DNA of 64,000 nt from Boesenbergia rotunda (taxonomy: Eukaryota > Streptophyta > Magnoliopsida > Zingiberales > Zingiberaceae), in NCBI GenBank assembly GCA_024364735.1, contig JAGFNQ010000289.1:747750-811749 (forward strand), read 5' to 3'. Positions within the stretch are counted from its first letter, which is position 1. Every line of letters begins with the position of its first letter. Positions 1 to 12,337 of the stretch are shown here, one piece after another. The position numbers and the translations under genes were made by a program. A model generated the notes under the pieces. That model saw only the letters and a list, made by a program, of their open reading frames with translations, ran no database searches and was not told the origin of the DNA.

Positions 1-2680
1 ATACCATTTTTGTTGATTATTTTAATTGCTAAAATCCATGTTTGACCTATGTTTTTATTGCTTAATTATGAAATTGCCCTAGGTTCTAGAACTTACCTTT
101 ATTTTGGACTTAATTGTAAATTTGCAGTAAATTGGGTTATTTGGCCACTAAATTTTGGATCTATTTTTGTAGGCATGAAAAGGTTCATGGACCTAGGACA
201 TACTGGGTCAAACTTGAGTCGGAAGTGGAACCGGATCGAATATCAAGCGTACGATTAATCCGGGCCGTCCGATTCAAAAGCGGCTAGATCTGAGCCATCC
301 GGGACAATCTGAAGCAATCCGAGCTAGGGTTAGGGTTGATCAAGCACTATGATCAAGATCTGAAGGTTTCATCACAATCAGAGCTAAATCAACCGTTGGA
401 TCAAGCTCGGAGGGCTCTAGATCGTCCATTCACAGATTAAGTTGATCTGGACCATCCGTTGTACATCTACAAGATCCGAGCTACCACGAGGCAGATCCTG
501 ACTCCAGATCATCATCATCAAAATTTGGATCAAATCAGAGCAAGATCAGCCGTTGGATTTCATCCGATCAACCTGGACCGTCCATTTCTAATGTATTTAA
601 TCAAAAATTCCCAGCCTTTCTCCTTTGTCGCGTCTTCGCCGCAACAGGAGTTTTTCATTTTCTCTTCGTTTTGCTTGCTAGTTTCTCATCCAAGGAGGCG
701 CGACCACCTCAATCTTGACCTCGGTTCATCATCTGGATCATTGAAGATCGATTTGGTGGAGAATTCAGCTCCAGCTTCATCCGGACAGAGTGTGTTTGAG
801 GGTTTTGGCACCTCTGCTAAGCAATCACTCGATTCTCATCCATAAACCATTTTCGACCTTCTGAGCTGCTTGTAGGGGTTCTCAGGTGAGCTCAGATGAG
901 TCTCAAATCATCATCGTAGCCCATCCATCGAGATAGAAGAGATTGGACTGGAAAATTCCAGCCGCGTGTAGTTTGAGCAGAGTTCATCAATCCAATCTAT
1001 TTTTCACTGATTTGCTGTGCTTGCGGGTTCGAGGCCGGCTCTTGCTTGACGACCAAGAAGATTATGAGCTTAGGGAGGATTGAGGCTTAGATTTCTTTAG
1101 TTAATTTTGGTTTTTAGCTGTTAATTTTCAGTTCTGCACTGTTCGTTTCTGAATTGGTTTCAGTTTGGTTAAGTTTCGTTTATTGCATTGTTTCAGCTGT
1201 AATCTAGCTTTAATTCTTGCAGGTAGTCAGTTAGTGAACTTGTGTAGTGATAGATTGCATTTAATTCCAGTTTATTTCTGTGTTTGATGCTTGCGTATCA
1301 GATTTTTACTAGAGTGCCAGTTTTTTGTATGCTGCGTATCAGCTGTTTCTACTTGCGTATCAGATTTCTATTGAGTTCTTGCATTTGTTCCAAGCTCGAT
1401 GTAGTTTTACTTTATGAGTTCATCTTGCAGTTTAGTATGGCTGATTAGCATTCGATTTTAACTTTGCACATTAGTTATTGGGTATCAACTTCAATTCTGT
1501 ACTCTGAATTCCATTTCTGCAAACCCAGATTATTTCAAAAATTTCAGTTCATTAGCTTTTGAATTTCGAGTCCATGAAATGGGAATTCCACTTAAGCCTT
1601 GCTGATCATCAAAATAGCAAATCCATTTCAGTCATTTGCTTGTTTTGTGTCCAAGTAACTGCTGTATTTCTGCAATTTTGATAAATTCTGCCAAATTCAG
1701 CTCAGTCCTGCAATTTAACATCATATCTGCAAGTTCTTTTCAGCTGTAGTTTCTGAATCTCGAGTCAAGTAATCTTAGTTTCCCTATTTCTTATCTGAAC
1801 AATGGATGATGCATGCGTATCTAGCTTGCCTTGGCATGTTTGTTCTGCATTTGTAATGTTGCCTGCAATTCTGTAATGTTTCTGCATTCTCTGATTTCTG
1901 CATTGTTCTTCACCTCATTTCTGAAATTCTAACTTCAGCTTTCAGTTTCATCGAAATGATAGCTTACCTTTTCAAGCATGAGGGCTAGTTGCATTTCTGA
2001 ATTTGATAGTTTCTAGTGTTGCATCTACCAGAAATTTTTGGCACATCAATTGTTCTCATCTCGGTATCAAGTTTGCCTCATTCTTTCACTATGTTTCAAG
2101 TGAAACTCCAACCCTAGTTTGTGCCAAGTTGAATGCAAATTCTAGTGTGTTATAGAGAGTGAAATCAGCTTGTGTTGCATCTAGCTCCATCACTAATTTG
2201 CTGCTCATAATTCTGAAATTCTGTTCCATTTCCGATCTGCTGCAATTATTTCTGAAATTCCCTTTTTAATTCATGCTAGCACTTCATTAGTAGTTTGTCT
2301 TCCAAGTTGGAGTAAGTAGTTTCAAATCAGAATGGTTAATCACAATTTTGGCACTTAGTATCATCTTGGCACATAGGTCTCTTTCATTCCTTGCGTATCA
2401 AGTTTTGGTGGCACACATCTTGTATCTCATACCATTTCATTTAGTAATCGCATTCCAAAATCAACTCACATTCGAAACCCAAATTCACAAACGACACATA
2501 AATACAAGCGCGAATCAAACAAACCTCAACTAGCCCCGAGAAAAATACGACCTGTGGCCCCTTTACTACGTTCTCATTCTTTGATTGCAAAAAGGGTTTC
2601 CAGTTATTCATTCACATTTAAATCTGATGAGCCCACACATTTCGTGACAACTTTAATTAGCTATTTTGGGCTTATCACCA
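1..2680 (+). repeat. Inverted-repeat arm A, non-coding retroelement-like sequence
   Basis: This stretch has no convincing ORF. It is rich in motifs such as GATCAAGATCTGAAGG and TGCGTATCAG, and around 590-620 it has a TATA-like region followed by a pyrimidine-rich leader. It matches the reverse complement of 8513-10300 along most of that arm: the start pairs with about 10290, and the end (TTTCGTGACAA, then a ...TATCAC terminus) pairs with about 8513-8560. Arm A is roughly 900 bp longer, mostly in the part rich in TGCGTATCAG. It looks like an LTR or leader of a large retroelement. I cannot assign a family, and the arm may extend left of the window. Confidence 0.6.
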
Positions 2681-3371
2681 CACCCGTGAGAGCAGGTCAT
2701 AAGCCCGACCGGCCACCTTAGGATGCCACGTTGGCCAACCCGCGTAATCGTCAGCTATGACTGGATCATAAGCATTCCTCTTGAGTCTAGTCGAAGGAGG
2801 AGGCGAGTCTGACTGACTGGACTGTTTGTTTGGCAGTCAGGGGCGCCTCCTGGCATCGGCCAAACACCTATCCAGAGATATCGGTTGGTCCCGACCCATC
2901 TACAGTATGGTCGATACTGTCGCTCTCTCATTATTACATCCCACGTGTTACCCTCAAGTGATCGCAGGATCAATTCGTATCCCCCTATTAACTGTTGGGT
3001 GCCACGCGTTCCGGGCTAATTGGTTTCTCCGAGTAATGATGCGTCCGGTGACAGAGCCCGCGCGCGTCCACAGCGTGGTTTCCCAAGGCTCATTATGGCG
3101 GGAAATGAGCGGCCTCGATTCGCTCCCGCCTTTCCACAGTATCGCCAACGAATGTGTATGTGCACCCCACGACCCTTTAAATACTTCTTTGCCTCCCTTC
3201 ACGGGCCCACGTTTCACCCTACTTCTTCCTCCCCTCTGTGCTCTGCTAGGATTCTGGCGAATTTCCCTCCTGTAGACGATGGATTTCCACAACCTTCACC
3301 TTTTCTAACGGCCCACCTTCGTTCCCTTCTAGTTAGTTAAACCACTCTTTTGCATTTCTTTTATCCGATTC
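2681..3371 (+). mobile_element. Probable LTR/promoter region upstream of a gypsy-type ORF
   Basis: A GC-richer block starts right after arm A. It contains CCTTTAAATACTTC (about 3174-3187), a plausible TATA box, followed by a pyrimidine-rich leader and then the start of the PF04195-like ORF at 3372. No LTR partner, primer binding site or target duplication was found. The small ORFs on both strands here overlap each other and show no family resemblance, so I treat them as chance ORFs. Inference: U3-R-U5 or leader of the element carrying the next gene. Confidence 0.4.
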
Positions 3372-4645
3372 ATGGCTTCTTCCACCTAGACCCTCGGCCC
3401 GTGGTATGCTATTGCTGTCTCCGAGTTGCATCCTCGAGACCTTGATCACCTCTGAGTGGAGTAACAAATTCCTTCCAACCATCGCTTAGTACTCCGGTCC
3501 CTAGCTCTACCGACCGACCCGAGAGACCCCCATTAAGATATATAACCCTTTCCCGAGACCACCTTCAGGCCGGCTTCCATTTTCCCCTACATCCCTTTAT
3601 TTCGGAGGTGTGCCAGTATTTTCTGCTTCCCTTGTCCCAGCTGGCGCTGAAATCCATTCGCCTTATCTGCTGATCAGTCATTATTTTCGCCTTGTACAAA
3701 ATCCCTCTCCGACCAGAAATTTTCCACTACTTCTACTACCCTAAAAACCAAGACCGAGCGATTTCTTTTTTCAAGCCCGATCCAAGACTTCCTTTCTAGC
3801 TAAACTCCTGACCTCCAACGCTGGTTGGAAGGATCTCTTTTTCTTCATCAACACAACCCCAACCTTTAGTTGGCTAATGGCCTGGATAGAGGATCTATCA
3901 CCACCTCCTCTCCCCAATTCCTACCATTCTTCGCCCACCTCTCAGCTCACCATCTCTAAGATCAGCAGTCGGCACTTCCATGGGGTGATCCTTCTTCAAG
4001 GGAAAATCCTTTAAACATTCGGTTTAACCCAAACACCGACTCTCCAACTTGCCTCACTCGATAAGTTCCCTTGTCCTACCGTTGAGCATTTTTAGCTAAC
4101 TAAGCTTTTGTTATTTTGCAGCCACCATGATGCTCGCCGCCGCTCTGGAGGATGGGTTCGGCTTGGATGATGCTGAGCTAGAGTCACAAGTGGTCACAAA
4201 GTTGGAGAAACGAGTCATGGATCCACTCCACTCGACCCCTCTACCCGAGCTGCCTGTTGAATCCCCCGATGCCCCAATAAGTCCAATCGGCGAGCCATTG
4301 GACGAAGATGATCAATCGCTTCTTACGAGGAGGTATCGTCGAGCTCGTACCCTAAGCCCTTCCTCTACTACACTGATCGAGAGCCGGGTCAAGGTCGCCT
4401 TCGCCCCTCGCCAGCCTCGACTAGGCTCTTCAGACGCTTCTGAGGGCTCTAGCCGAGTAGCAGCTGCGCCAGGCTCTTCACACCCTGAGCCCTCACTTAC
4501 TGCGCCTGTCACGACCCCAGAGGCACATGCTTGCTCGAATATCGGGCAGCATCTCCCCTGTACGGCGGACAAGATGGGCAATTATACATACACTCTCCAC
4601 CAATATAGCTCAGCCACAAGCAGCTGGCATCACAATAATAGATAA
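3372..4645 (+). pseudogene. Broken gypsy-type transposon ORF (PF04195-like)
   Basis: An ATG at 3372 opens MASST, followed at once by a stop. About 180 bp further, one frame (from about 3555) reads GFHFPLHPFISEVCQYF, then LALKSIRLIC, a stop, and IFHYFYYPKNQDRAISFF. After a frameshift near 3820 it continues GWKDLFFFI. This order (hydrophobic HFPLHPF, a QL.P.S.RLI-like helix, FHYFYYPK, WK.LFFF) is the signature of the plant 'putative gypsy-type transposon' domain carried by Tat-like Ty3 elements. A polypyrimidine tract ending in TTTTGCAG at 4114-4121 looks like a splice acceptor just before the open frame 4127-4645, which encodes an acidic Ser/Pro-rich tail. The last ~24 codons of that frame run into the adjoining LTR. 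At least two stops and one frameshift make it non-functional. Confidence 0.6.
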
Positions 4646-7040
4646 AAGACACATCCACGCAGTTTATATCGGAACAAAATAAATGGATGGCTCAGCCATC
4701 ATTAACATAAAGAAAGTCTACATACCAGTAATAAGGACAAAACCAGCCGATACTTGACAAATAAAATTAACTGCGGAAATAACTCGGACACTAGATTAAA
4801 CCAAACCAAACCGACACGGTGGGACTGAGGGACTGGCGACTGGATCCTCTGCTGGCTCCAAGCAAAATATCTACCTACTACTTGAAACAAAAATGGGAGG
4901 TAGCGGTGGTGAGTCCGGGCGGACTCTGCAGGTATATGAGTAGACAATAAGCATGGCATAATAAAGGATATCTAAGTAGAGAAACAATAGAGTACAGTCC
5001 ATAAGAAATATAGAATCACCTAAACATGCATAACATATATAAAATATCATGTTATATAAATCGAATAATAACTAAACAGGCGTAAAATAACGCAACAACA
5101 ATAAAAACCAAGATATAGATACATGTCAATCAAGTGCAACAACCATAGTTCATATAAATGCAACAATCACAAGAAAATGCATAAACGAAATACGTATGCA
5201 TATGATGCAATGACATGTGTCACCTCTGACGCCAGTCAAGCCGCCAAGACATCTCATCTGTGTAACCGAGTGGGTAGGGCTATGACAACTATACGCACTC
5301 CAACGAATACCACAAAGGTGTGGTTGAGTGGACAGGATGCTGGGGAGCCAACTACTCCAAAAACCCCGATACATAGGGGGAGCCACCAACAGCTCTAATA
5401 TCCCTCGAAAACAACGGTGAGGGTGTCACTGTTTGCCTATAGCTACAACATGTGTGGCATAACAGGACTGTTGCTCGCACTCTAACAACTACCATGACAA
5501 CAAGTGGTTGAGTGAATCTAGCAACTAAATGACTAACGACGGCTTAACCATATGGAACCCAATAGTCGTCAGTATGCAACGTGCAGATATGGTGCATGCT
5601 ACGAGATGCACGAACAACCGGATAAACAACGATGCAACAAAATCCAACAAGTAAAACATGCATGGATACAACCAACCGGAAATCAAAAACCAACGATAAT
5701 GCACCTATACTACTAGATAGGATATTTCTAATGCCAAATAAACCTATTGTGTTTAATGGACTTCTAAGTACTCGCGTACAAGTGGCACTTTACAAAACAG
5801 AAAACCAATGGAGGACTGTACGGATACGAATTTTGAATACTCGAAGATCAACGAAGAATAAGTATCAACGGCGATGTTAAAATAACAAAACAACAGGGAA
5901 TAAGGTCAAGCAACATACTAGACATAATATATCCATGCTTTAAGGTAAAATAAACTAATCGAGTACAAAGGAGAAGTACCCGCCTTTTAATTGTAGAACG
6001 TGACCGAAATAACCTCTTCACGCTCAACTGAATGAGTCCAAAGTCAAGGTCCTGTATCAAGGACATAACTTATATCAAGGATTAAATTTAGCTATTCATA
6101 AAATTAATTAATTAACCAAACTGCGTATAAACAAAAATTAAGATAAATCTCAATTACAATATTCGCTTAATTAAATCTTAAAACAACAAAGAGTTCCTTC
6201 TTAACCCAACTACTAAGATTAGATCATTAGGTAAATTCCCAAAAATTAAACCCAACTAATGATTAATCCTCTATTACTCACATTCCCTAATTAGATTAGG
6301 GTTAACCTCACCAATCCAAAACACAATTCCAACAAGTTACCCACGGCAACCTTATCACAGCAAAACCAAACTCAACTCCTACGAGCACAATAAAATCAAC
6401 CCAACAGCTCCAGCGAAATTCTTCCAATCAAAACAAACTCATCAGAAATCAAGATCACGAGAACAACCCACAAACTCCTCTAATCTAATCCGACTTGACC
6501 CTACACCGAATAACATCTAATAAAATTCTTAAATTACCAATCCTTACCTGAAATCAGTCGTTGGATCAGAGATCGCCGAGAAGATCTCTGCCACAACCAC
6601 TCCTCTGTTCAGATCTGAGGCCAAATGGAATCCACAATCATGAAAAGGAATCAAGGCAAGAGGTTAGCTGCAACCTATTACTCAATTAGGGTTCAATGAC
6701 GTCGGGGCAGAGAAGAAGTCGTCTAGAAAACTAGGGCGCGGCTGTGCGACATCGCCTTTGTGAGCACAAATGAGGAGGAAGGAGAAGAGTGCAGCGACGA
6801 CGAGGAGATGTGACAGCGTCGGCGGTCGGCTAGGGCTCAGCGACGTCGGGCAGAAAAAAGGAATCGAGGAGGAGAGGGCGGTGTTGGGCAAAAGGGAACG
6901 GCGGAAAATTGAATTGGAGGTGGTAGTTTTTTAGGGTTTTATAAGGTTTTTGGCGTTTTGCAAATAAGCTCTTAAAGTTCAGTAAATTTCAACTTGGTCC
7001 CTATTTTGCAAAGAGGCCCCCTAAAGTTTGGTATTTAACA
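4574..7040 (-). mobile_element. Long LTR of a Ty3/gypsy element (minus orientation)
   Basis: The right edge is well placed: on the minus strand a polypurine tract (7041-7052) is followed by TGTTAAATACC, a normal LTR start. A TATA-like CTTATAAAACCC lies on the minus strand near 6940. The left edge is uncertain and is put where the preceding ORF stops resembling its family. No coding capacity is evident in the ~2.4 kb. The length fits Tekay/Del-type LTRs. It is a 3' LTR, because internal integrase sequence lies to its right. Confidence 0.6.
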
Positions 7041-7052
7041 TTCTCCCCCACT
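7041..7052 (-). other. Polypurine tract
   Basis: On the minus strand AGTGGGGGAGAA lies directly before the LTR start TGTTAAATACC. It is the expected plus-strand priming site of this gypsy element and fixes its orientation. Confidence 0.7.
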
Positions 7053-7390
7053 AACAAAAATTTGGTCCCCAAATTTCGCTAGGAAACCACAACAAAGTCA
7101 AGTCACTATAACCGGTACTAGTCAACAACAACTGATATCAACAACCTGTATCAATAACGTAGATATAATATAAATACACAATGCAACTCAAATATACGCA
7201 CTTATACGCACCTCAAGTAAACAGATGAGGATAGCGAGCTCTGATCGTATCCTGAAACTTCTAAGTCACCCCCTCATTAGAGTTGTGCTCTCAACCAACT
7301 TTGACCAGCTGACTCATCTTATTTCACAACTAATGCACCTTATGCTCTAATATCTGCACAGGTATCTTCTCGTAAATCGCATTATTACTT
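7053..7390 (-). pseudogene. Degraded Ty3/gypsy integrase C-terminus
   Basis: On the minus strand, residues spaced like the integrase tail of chromodomain-type gypsy elements can be read: YEKIPVQILEHKV, then QLVKVG, then DTIRARYPHLF. The family version is a chromodomain-like ending of the type ..PVQILDRKV..VKVLW..RYP.LF. Several stops interrupt it. The rest down to the polypurine tract is the untranslated 3' part, including an AAATTTGGGGACCAAATTTTT-like tail typical of these elements. Nothing upstream of this fragment is preserved, so most of pol is missing. Confidence 0.65.
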
Positions 7391-7479
7391 TCCTTATCAC
7401 CCAAATATTTTTTTTCTTTATCATCACAATCTGTTCCATGCAATGTCTTAGAGGCCCTCAAACACCAAATGGTGGCCAA

Positions 7480-8512
7480 CAATGATCAAGAGATATGACC
7501 TCCACTCTAATAGCACTTGGAAACTAGTAACTCTTCCTCTAGCAAAATTTACACTAGGATGCGGAGATATGCCCTACACTCTAATATCACTTGGAAACTA
7601 GTTACTCTTCCCTTAGAAAAATATACACTAGATTGCAAATGGGTCTTCAGAGGCAAATGTTTTAAATAGAACTGTACACGGCCTAAGAACTCGTCCAGTA
7701 GTAGCCAAAGGATACACCGATTTATTTTTGACTCTCAAATACTTCCTCCTCACAGTAGTAGTTACTTTTCAGAGGCCTATTCAATACTACACATTAAGAA
7801 GGCTTTCGTTTATGGCAAGCTCAATAAGAAAGCCTATATGGAACAAAGTTTGTAGCACATGGAGAGATTGGCCTAGTATTCAAGCTAAAAAAAACATTCT
7901 ACGAACTAAAGCAATCTCCAACAGCTTGTTTAGCTCTGCCCTTTTCTACACGGCATAATCAGAAGTGCAGTGAATCGCACAGTTTTAAACAACTAAAATG
8001 TTTTTCTACTAGCATTTATAGACTAAAAAAAATGAGTGACCATAAATATTTTCATGGTATAGAGGTTGTTGATTCAAGAAGAGATATTTATATCTCTTAG
8101 GGAAAGTATGTACTTGACATGCATGCATGAGAAGACTAACATGATAGGTACCAAAGTAGTCCATATTCCCATGGACCAAATGTTAAGATGATATCTGGGC
8201 AAGGGAGCCACTAATTGATAAAAGTATTGAAGATTAGTGGAAAAACAATTTCCACACTCCACAAGATCCGACGTATCATTTGCAATCAGCGTACTCAATC
8301 ACTTCTTAGCAACTCCATGTTCTAATTCTTCAAGAGAAACTCTAAGAATTCTACAATACTTAGCACTCTTATTCTTCAATCAAGGTCACTTGCAGATCGT
8401 CGGTACACTAATGCAGATTGGGCAAGCTCAGGTATAGATAGATGTTCTACTTTAGGCTACTGTGTTCTCCTAGATGGCAATTTAATTTCTTGGGGAAAAA
8501 CAGATTGTACTA
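7480..8512 (+). pseudogene. Degraded Ty1/copia reverse transcriptase/RNase H
   Basis: A decayed plus-strand reading shows copia RT landmarks in order: NTWKLV, CKWVF (about 7640), KKAFVYGKLNKKAYMEQ (about 7800-7845), VVDSRRDIFIS-like text near 8065, PMDQ near 8175, SDVSFAISVLNHF near 8270, then the RNase H portion GHLQIVG and GNLISWG near 8480-8500. Stops and frameshifts are frequent and the YVDD region is unrecognisable. It ends where arm B begins, so the element was probably interrupted or truncated by that sequence. Gag, protease and integrase are absent. Confidence 0.65.
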
Positions 8513-10300
8513 GTGATAGCCCCGAATATGTTAGATTAAATTGTCACGAAAGTTGGGACCATCAGATTTAAATGTAAATGAAATGCTGGAAACCCTTTTA
8601 CAATCAAAAGTATGAAAATGTAATATAGGGGCCACAGGTCGTATTTTTCTCCAGGCTAGTTGACGTTGTGTGATTCGTGCTTGTATTTATGTGTCGTTCG
8701 TGTTTTCGGGTTTCAAATAAGTAATTGGGTTTCAAATTAGAATGAAAACACAATGAGAAGAAGGAAACTCAACAATGGGACTTAACAAGTGATAGCAAGT
8801 TATCATTCAACCAAAAGGACCACTTATTCATCTAAAGCACTTAAACAATTTTCAGAAGGTGAATCTGCTTTTTAAATTGCAAGACCAATCCTATGCAATA
8901 AAACACACAGCAGCTGTCTTTCACTTGCAACCAATACAAAGACTTGATTTCAAAACCAAATTCAAGACAAACCAAATGCAAGCAATCCAAAACAGTCCAA
9001 TGTAAATCCAAAGTCGAAACCATACTTGATACCAAGTGCTAGCAATTCAGAAATCTTGATACCGAACTGAGAAAACTGATGTGCCAAAAGGGGTTGATAC
9101 TAAGTGCTAAAACTGTGATTGATCAATAAAAACAGACCTATTGCAAAGATGGAATGAATGAAAAACAGAATCTGGAAGCTGAGATTCAGCAACACTGACT
9201 TGATGCAATTCAGACTTAAGCACTGCTGCAATACAACTAGCTATAAACCATCAATCGGTTTCAGGATTTGGCAGCAGATAAATGCAGAAACACAACTCGA
9301 GTGAAGCAATTCTAGAGAGAAGTGATGAATTCAGAGTTGCAGAATTTAAGATGTCCAATTCAGAAGCATCTAATTGAAAGACTAAATTCAGAATTGCAGT
9401 AATTAGTGTAAAATGTAGCAACAGTTCAGAAACAACATGCTGAGATGTAGTAATTTGAATTCAGAATTGATCAATGGCAGAAACGAAACAGAATTTCAGA
9501 AATGGTGTGCGAAATGGATTACAAATGCAGAAACTGAGAATTCAAATCAATGAACAATGAATTCAGAAACTCACAAACGATTTAGAGCAATTATACCAAA
9601 CAAATATCAGAAATGATTTGAAATTGAGCTAGACTAACTGATTTCGAAATGCAGAAGCTAAAAACTGATACGCAGGATGAGAAAAACAGGAAAAAGCTGA
9701 CAGAAATTGATCAACGGACGGTCCAGATCAATTTGAGGAAATCCAACGGCTGATCTTGCTCTGATTGGAGCCAAACTTTGATGATGATGATCTGGGGTCA
9801 GGATCTGCCTCGTGGTAGCTCAGATCCTCCAGATATGCAACGGATGGTCCAGATCAACTTAGTCTTTGAATGGACGATCTAGAGCCCTCCAAGCTTGATC
9901 CAACGGCTGATCTTGCTCTGATGGGGATGAAACCTTCAGATCTTGATCAGGATGCTTGATCAACCCTAGCCCTAGCTCAGATTGCTTCAGATGATCCCGG
10001 ATGGCTCAGATCTAGCCGCTCTTGAATCGGACGGCCCGGATTAATTGTAAGCTTGATAATTCGATCCAGTTCACATCCGACTCAAGTTTGACCCAGTATG
10101 CCCTAGGTCCAGGATCCTTTCATGCCTACAAAAATATATCAGAAAATTAGTGGCCAAATAATCTAAAAATGTGTAATTTTGCAATTAAGTCCAAAATAAG
10201 AGGAAATCCTAAAACCTAGGGTAAAATCACAATTAAGCAATAAAAACATAGGTCAAACATGGATTTTAACAATTAAAATAATCAACAAAATGATATCTAT
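8513..10300 (-). repeat. Inverted-repeat arm B
   Basis: This is the reverse-complement counterpart of 1-2680 and shorter by about 0.9 kb. Landmarks: GTGATAGCCCC at 8513, the TTGTCACGAAAG block, GGGGCCACAGGTCGTATTTTTCTCC near 8627-8651, and the far end near 10285. There is no coding content. The two arms enclose about 5.8 kb of unrelated element remnants. Confidence 0.6.
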
Positions 10301-10915
10301 CCACTAGCCAGATCAAGTAGGCAGAACATAGAGCAATGGCGCTAGTAACATATAAGCTTATCCAAAATAACATGAGTAATTTACATTCTCACAGTACATG
10401 GTACCATCTTATTATGATAACTAAAGGATTCTGCCAAATATCTCGACGAGATAGGAAACTCAAAACCAATTTACAACAAAAGCATCCGGAGGGGATTTCT
10501 ATTGATAAATATGGGGCATCACCCTATAAGACCAGAAATTCTATTACCAAAAGACCAACAACTTAAGCTATGGTCATATAAGGTCAACATAGATGAAATT
10601 AATTCATTGCTTCGTTACAGGGTATATGGAAGGTCAGAGCTCTTTTCAACTTCACAATCCTAACAAAGATGATATCCATGGGGCCAATTGCATAGGCTGC
10701 CTCTGGCTGGGTTTCAACATGCATATAACACAGTTTCAAAAAACGGCCACCACATTGCTACAGCTTGAAAGCTATTAGTAACTCACATAATTTTGTCTAT
10801 CTCAAATTCCTAACCAAAAACTGATCCTAACATGATTTATGAAAATCCAAAGTAGCATGTCAACAACATGATATTTAGAAAATTTTGCCTTCAAATCCCA
10901 GTCTCATGGAGCATA
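10301..10915. other. Unassigned sequence left of the gag-only element
   Basis: I recognise no element or gene here. The only ORFs (10336-10566 and 10593-10778, plus strand) have no family resemblance. Before the gag-only insertion this DNA was continuous with 18449 onward, so the two halves should be read together. It is one of the few places where low-copy host DNA, such as intron sequence, might survive. Confidence 0.4.
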
Positions 10916-10920
10916 GTGAG
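10916..10920. repeat. Target-site duplication, left (GTGAG)
   Basis: GTGAG directly precedes the LTR start TGTTGGAAC at 10921. The identical pentamer follows the other LTR at 18444-18448. Confidence 0.9.
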
Positions 10921-11754
10921 TGTTGGAACTTGGATGGCTAGAGAGGGGAGGGTGAATATAGCCAGACACAAAAACTCACCCTTTGAAATCTTTCTGCACT
11001 TATGTTAGCCACAGCGGAAGCAATACAAGTTTAACAGCACAAACAGAAATGCAGTAACTGAAAAACAAACCACACAGTCGCTAAGACGAGGATGTACAAG
11101 GTTCGGGGAGAACTTGTCTCTACTCCTTGGTGTGCCCATGAGGTGGGCGATCCCTTGATCGTCGGCAGATCAAGCCCCGGTGACCCGGATAAAATAGCGC
11201 CTCCTTCTCGGTGGAGAAACCTCTCCACAAGCGTCTCAATAGGATACAAGGTAAGCTCACGAGACTAAGGAGGAACCTCTCACAAGACAGTAGCAAGAAA
11301 GCTCAAGAGAGAAGCTACACAAGGAGCATAACAACAACAGCGAAACCCACAACCACACTTGCTTGTTTTCCTGTTCGTTCTTGTTGCCTCCTCTTCTCAT
11401 CATCCTCTTAAGCTTCTGCTTCATCGCTAGGCTCCATCAGCATCCCCTAAGCACAGCCTGAACCCACTGACCTCTCTGAGCACTCAGTCCACTGAAGTCC
11501 CTCTCCAGCTGAGCCTCCGTCAGTCGCCAGCCATGCCTCAGTTGCCGTTGAAACCTGAGAAGGAGAAACAGACAAACCTACTCGAAGGAAAGCCTCCTTT
11601 TGACCCTCCTTGGGTGTTTAAATCATCTGCTATCACCTGCACACTCCAACAGAGGCTTAGCAAAGCATATCAAATGAAATCAGCAATGTATCAGAGAATC
11701 GACAGAGAAAACAGTCGCAATCAGAGCTTCTGATAGCATATTTGAATTAAAGAT

Positions 11755-12250
11755 CTGCTCCTGATCGATCACTAGACCGACCAGGAAGGACCCTGATCGG
11801 TCACCAGACCGATCCAGCAGTCTTCCGCACACTCTTGATTGGTCCCCAAACCTATCCAGCAGTCTGCTGCACACTCCAGATCGGTCCCCAGACCAATCAG
11901 GCTCCATCCTGATCGGTCACCAGACGGATCAGGCTGCTTCCTGACTGATCAGGAGTCATCCTGATCGATTATAGTGAGAACCTTGCGACAAATGATCGTT
12001 CACTAGACCGATCTGAATAGTATCCCGGATCGGTCACTAGACCGATCAGGAGCAGATCAGTAAGGTCCCCAAAACCTACTGGATGCTCCTTGATCGGTCA
12101 CCGGACCGATCCGGAGCAAAGCAGCAGGTGAACTGTATGCTCCCTGATCGGTCACCAGATCGATCAGCCATCGTTGGATCGGTCACCAGACCGATCCACG
12201 AAGGAGCATCGTGCCAACTTCCCTGATCGGTCACCAGACCGATCCAGGCA
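11755..12250. repeat. Array of GATCGGT...ACCGATC palindromic units
   Basis: About ten units share arms GATCGGT and ACCGATC around the loop CACCAG or close variants. The flanking base pair also changes in step: 12176-12197 has GGATCGGT/ACCGATCC, whereas other units have TGATCGGT/ACCGATCA. In the partner LTR the unit at 17335-17360 has perfect 10-bp arms, CCTGATCGGT/ACCGATCAGG. In element orientation the array lies upstream of the putative TATA box, that is, in U3. Confidence 0.85.
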
Positions 12251-12337
12251 AGCCCAAATGCACTCTAAGTCACGAGAACAAGCCTCCAACCATTCTCTGA
12301 CTCGTGCCATGCCCAACTTCACTCACTAGGACTTCAA

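Noticed and set aside
2755..3340. Four overlapping ORFs on both strands
   Set aside because: They lie in a GC-rich promoter-like block before the PF04195-like ORF; mirror-image frames and no family motif.
5123..5398. Small ORF 5123-5398 and the opposing one
   Set aside because: Both lie in a long gypsy LTR with no coding motif.
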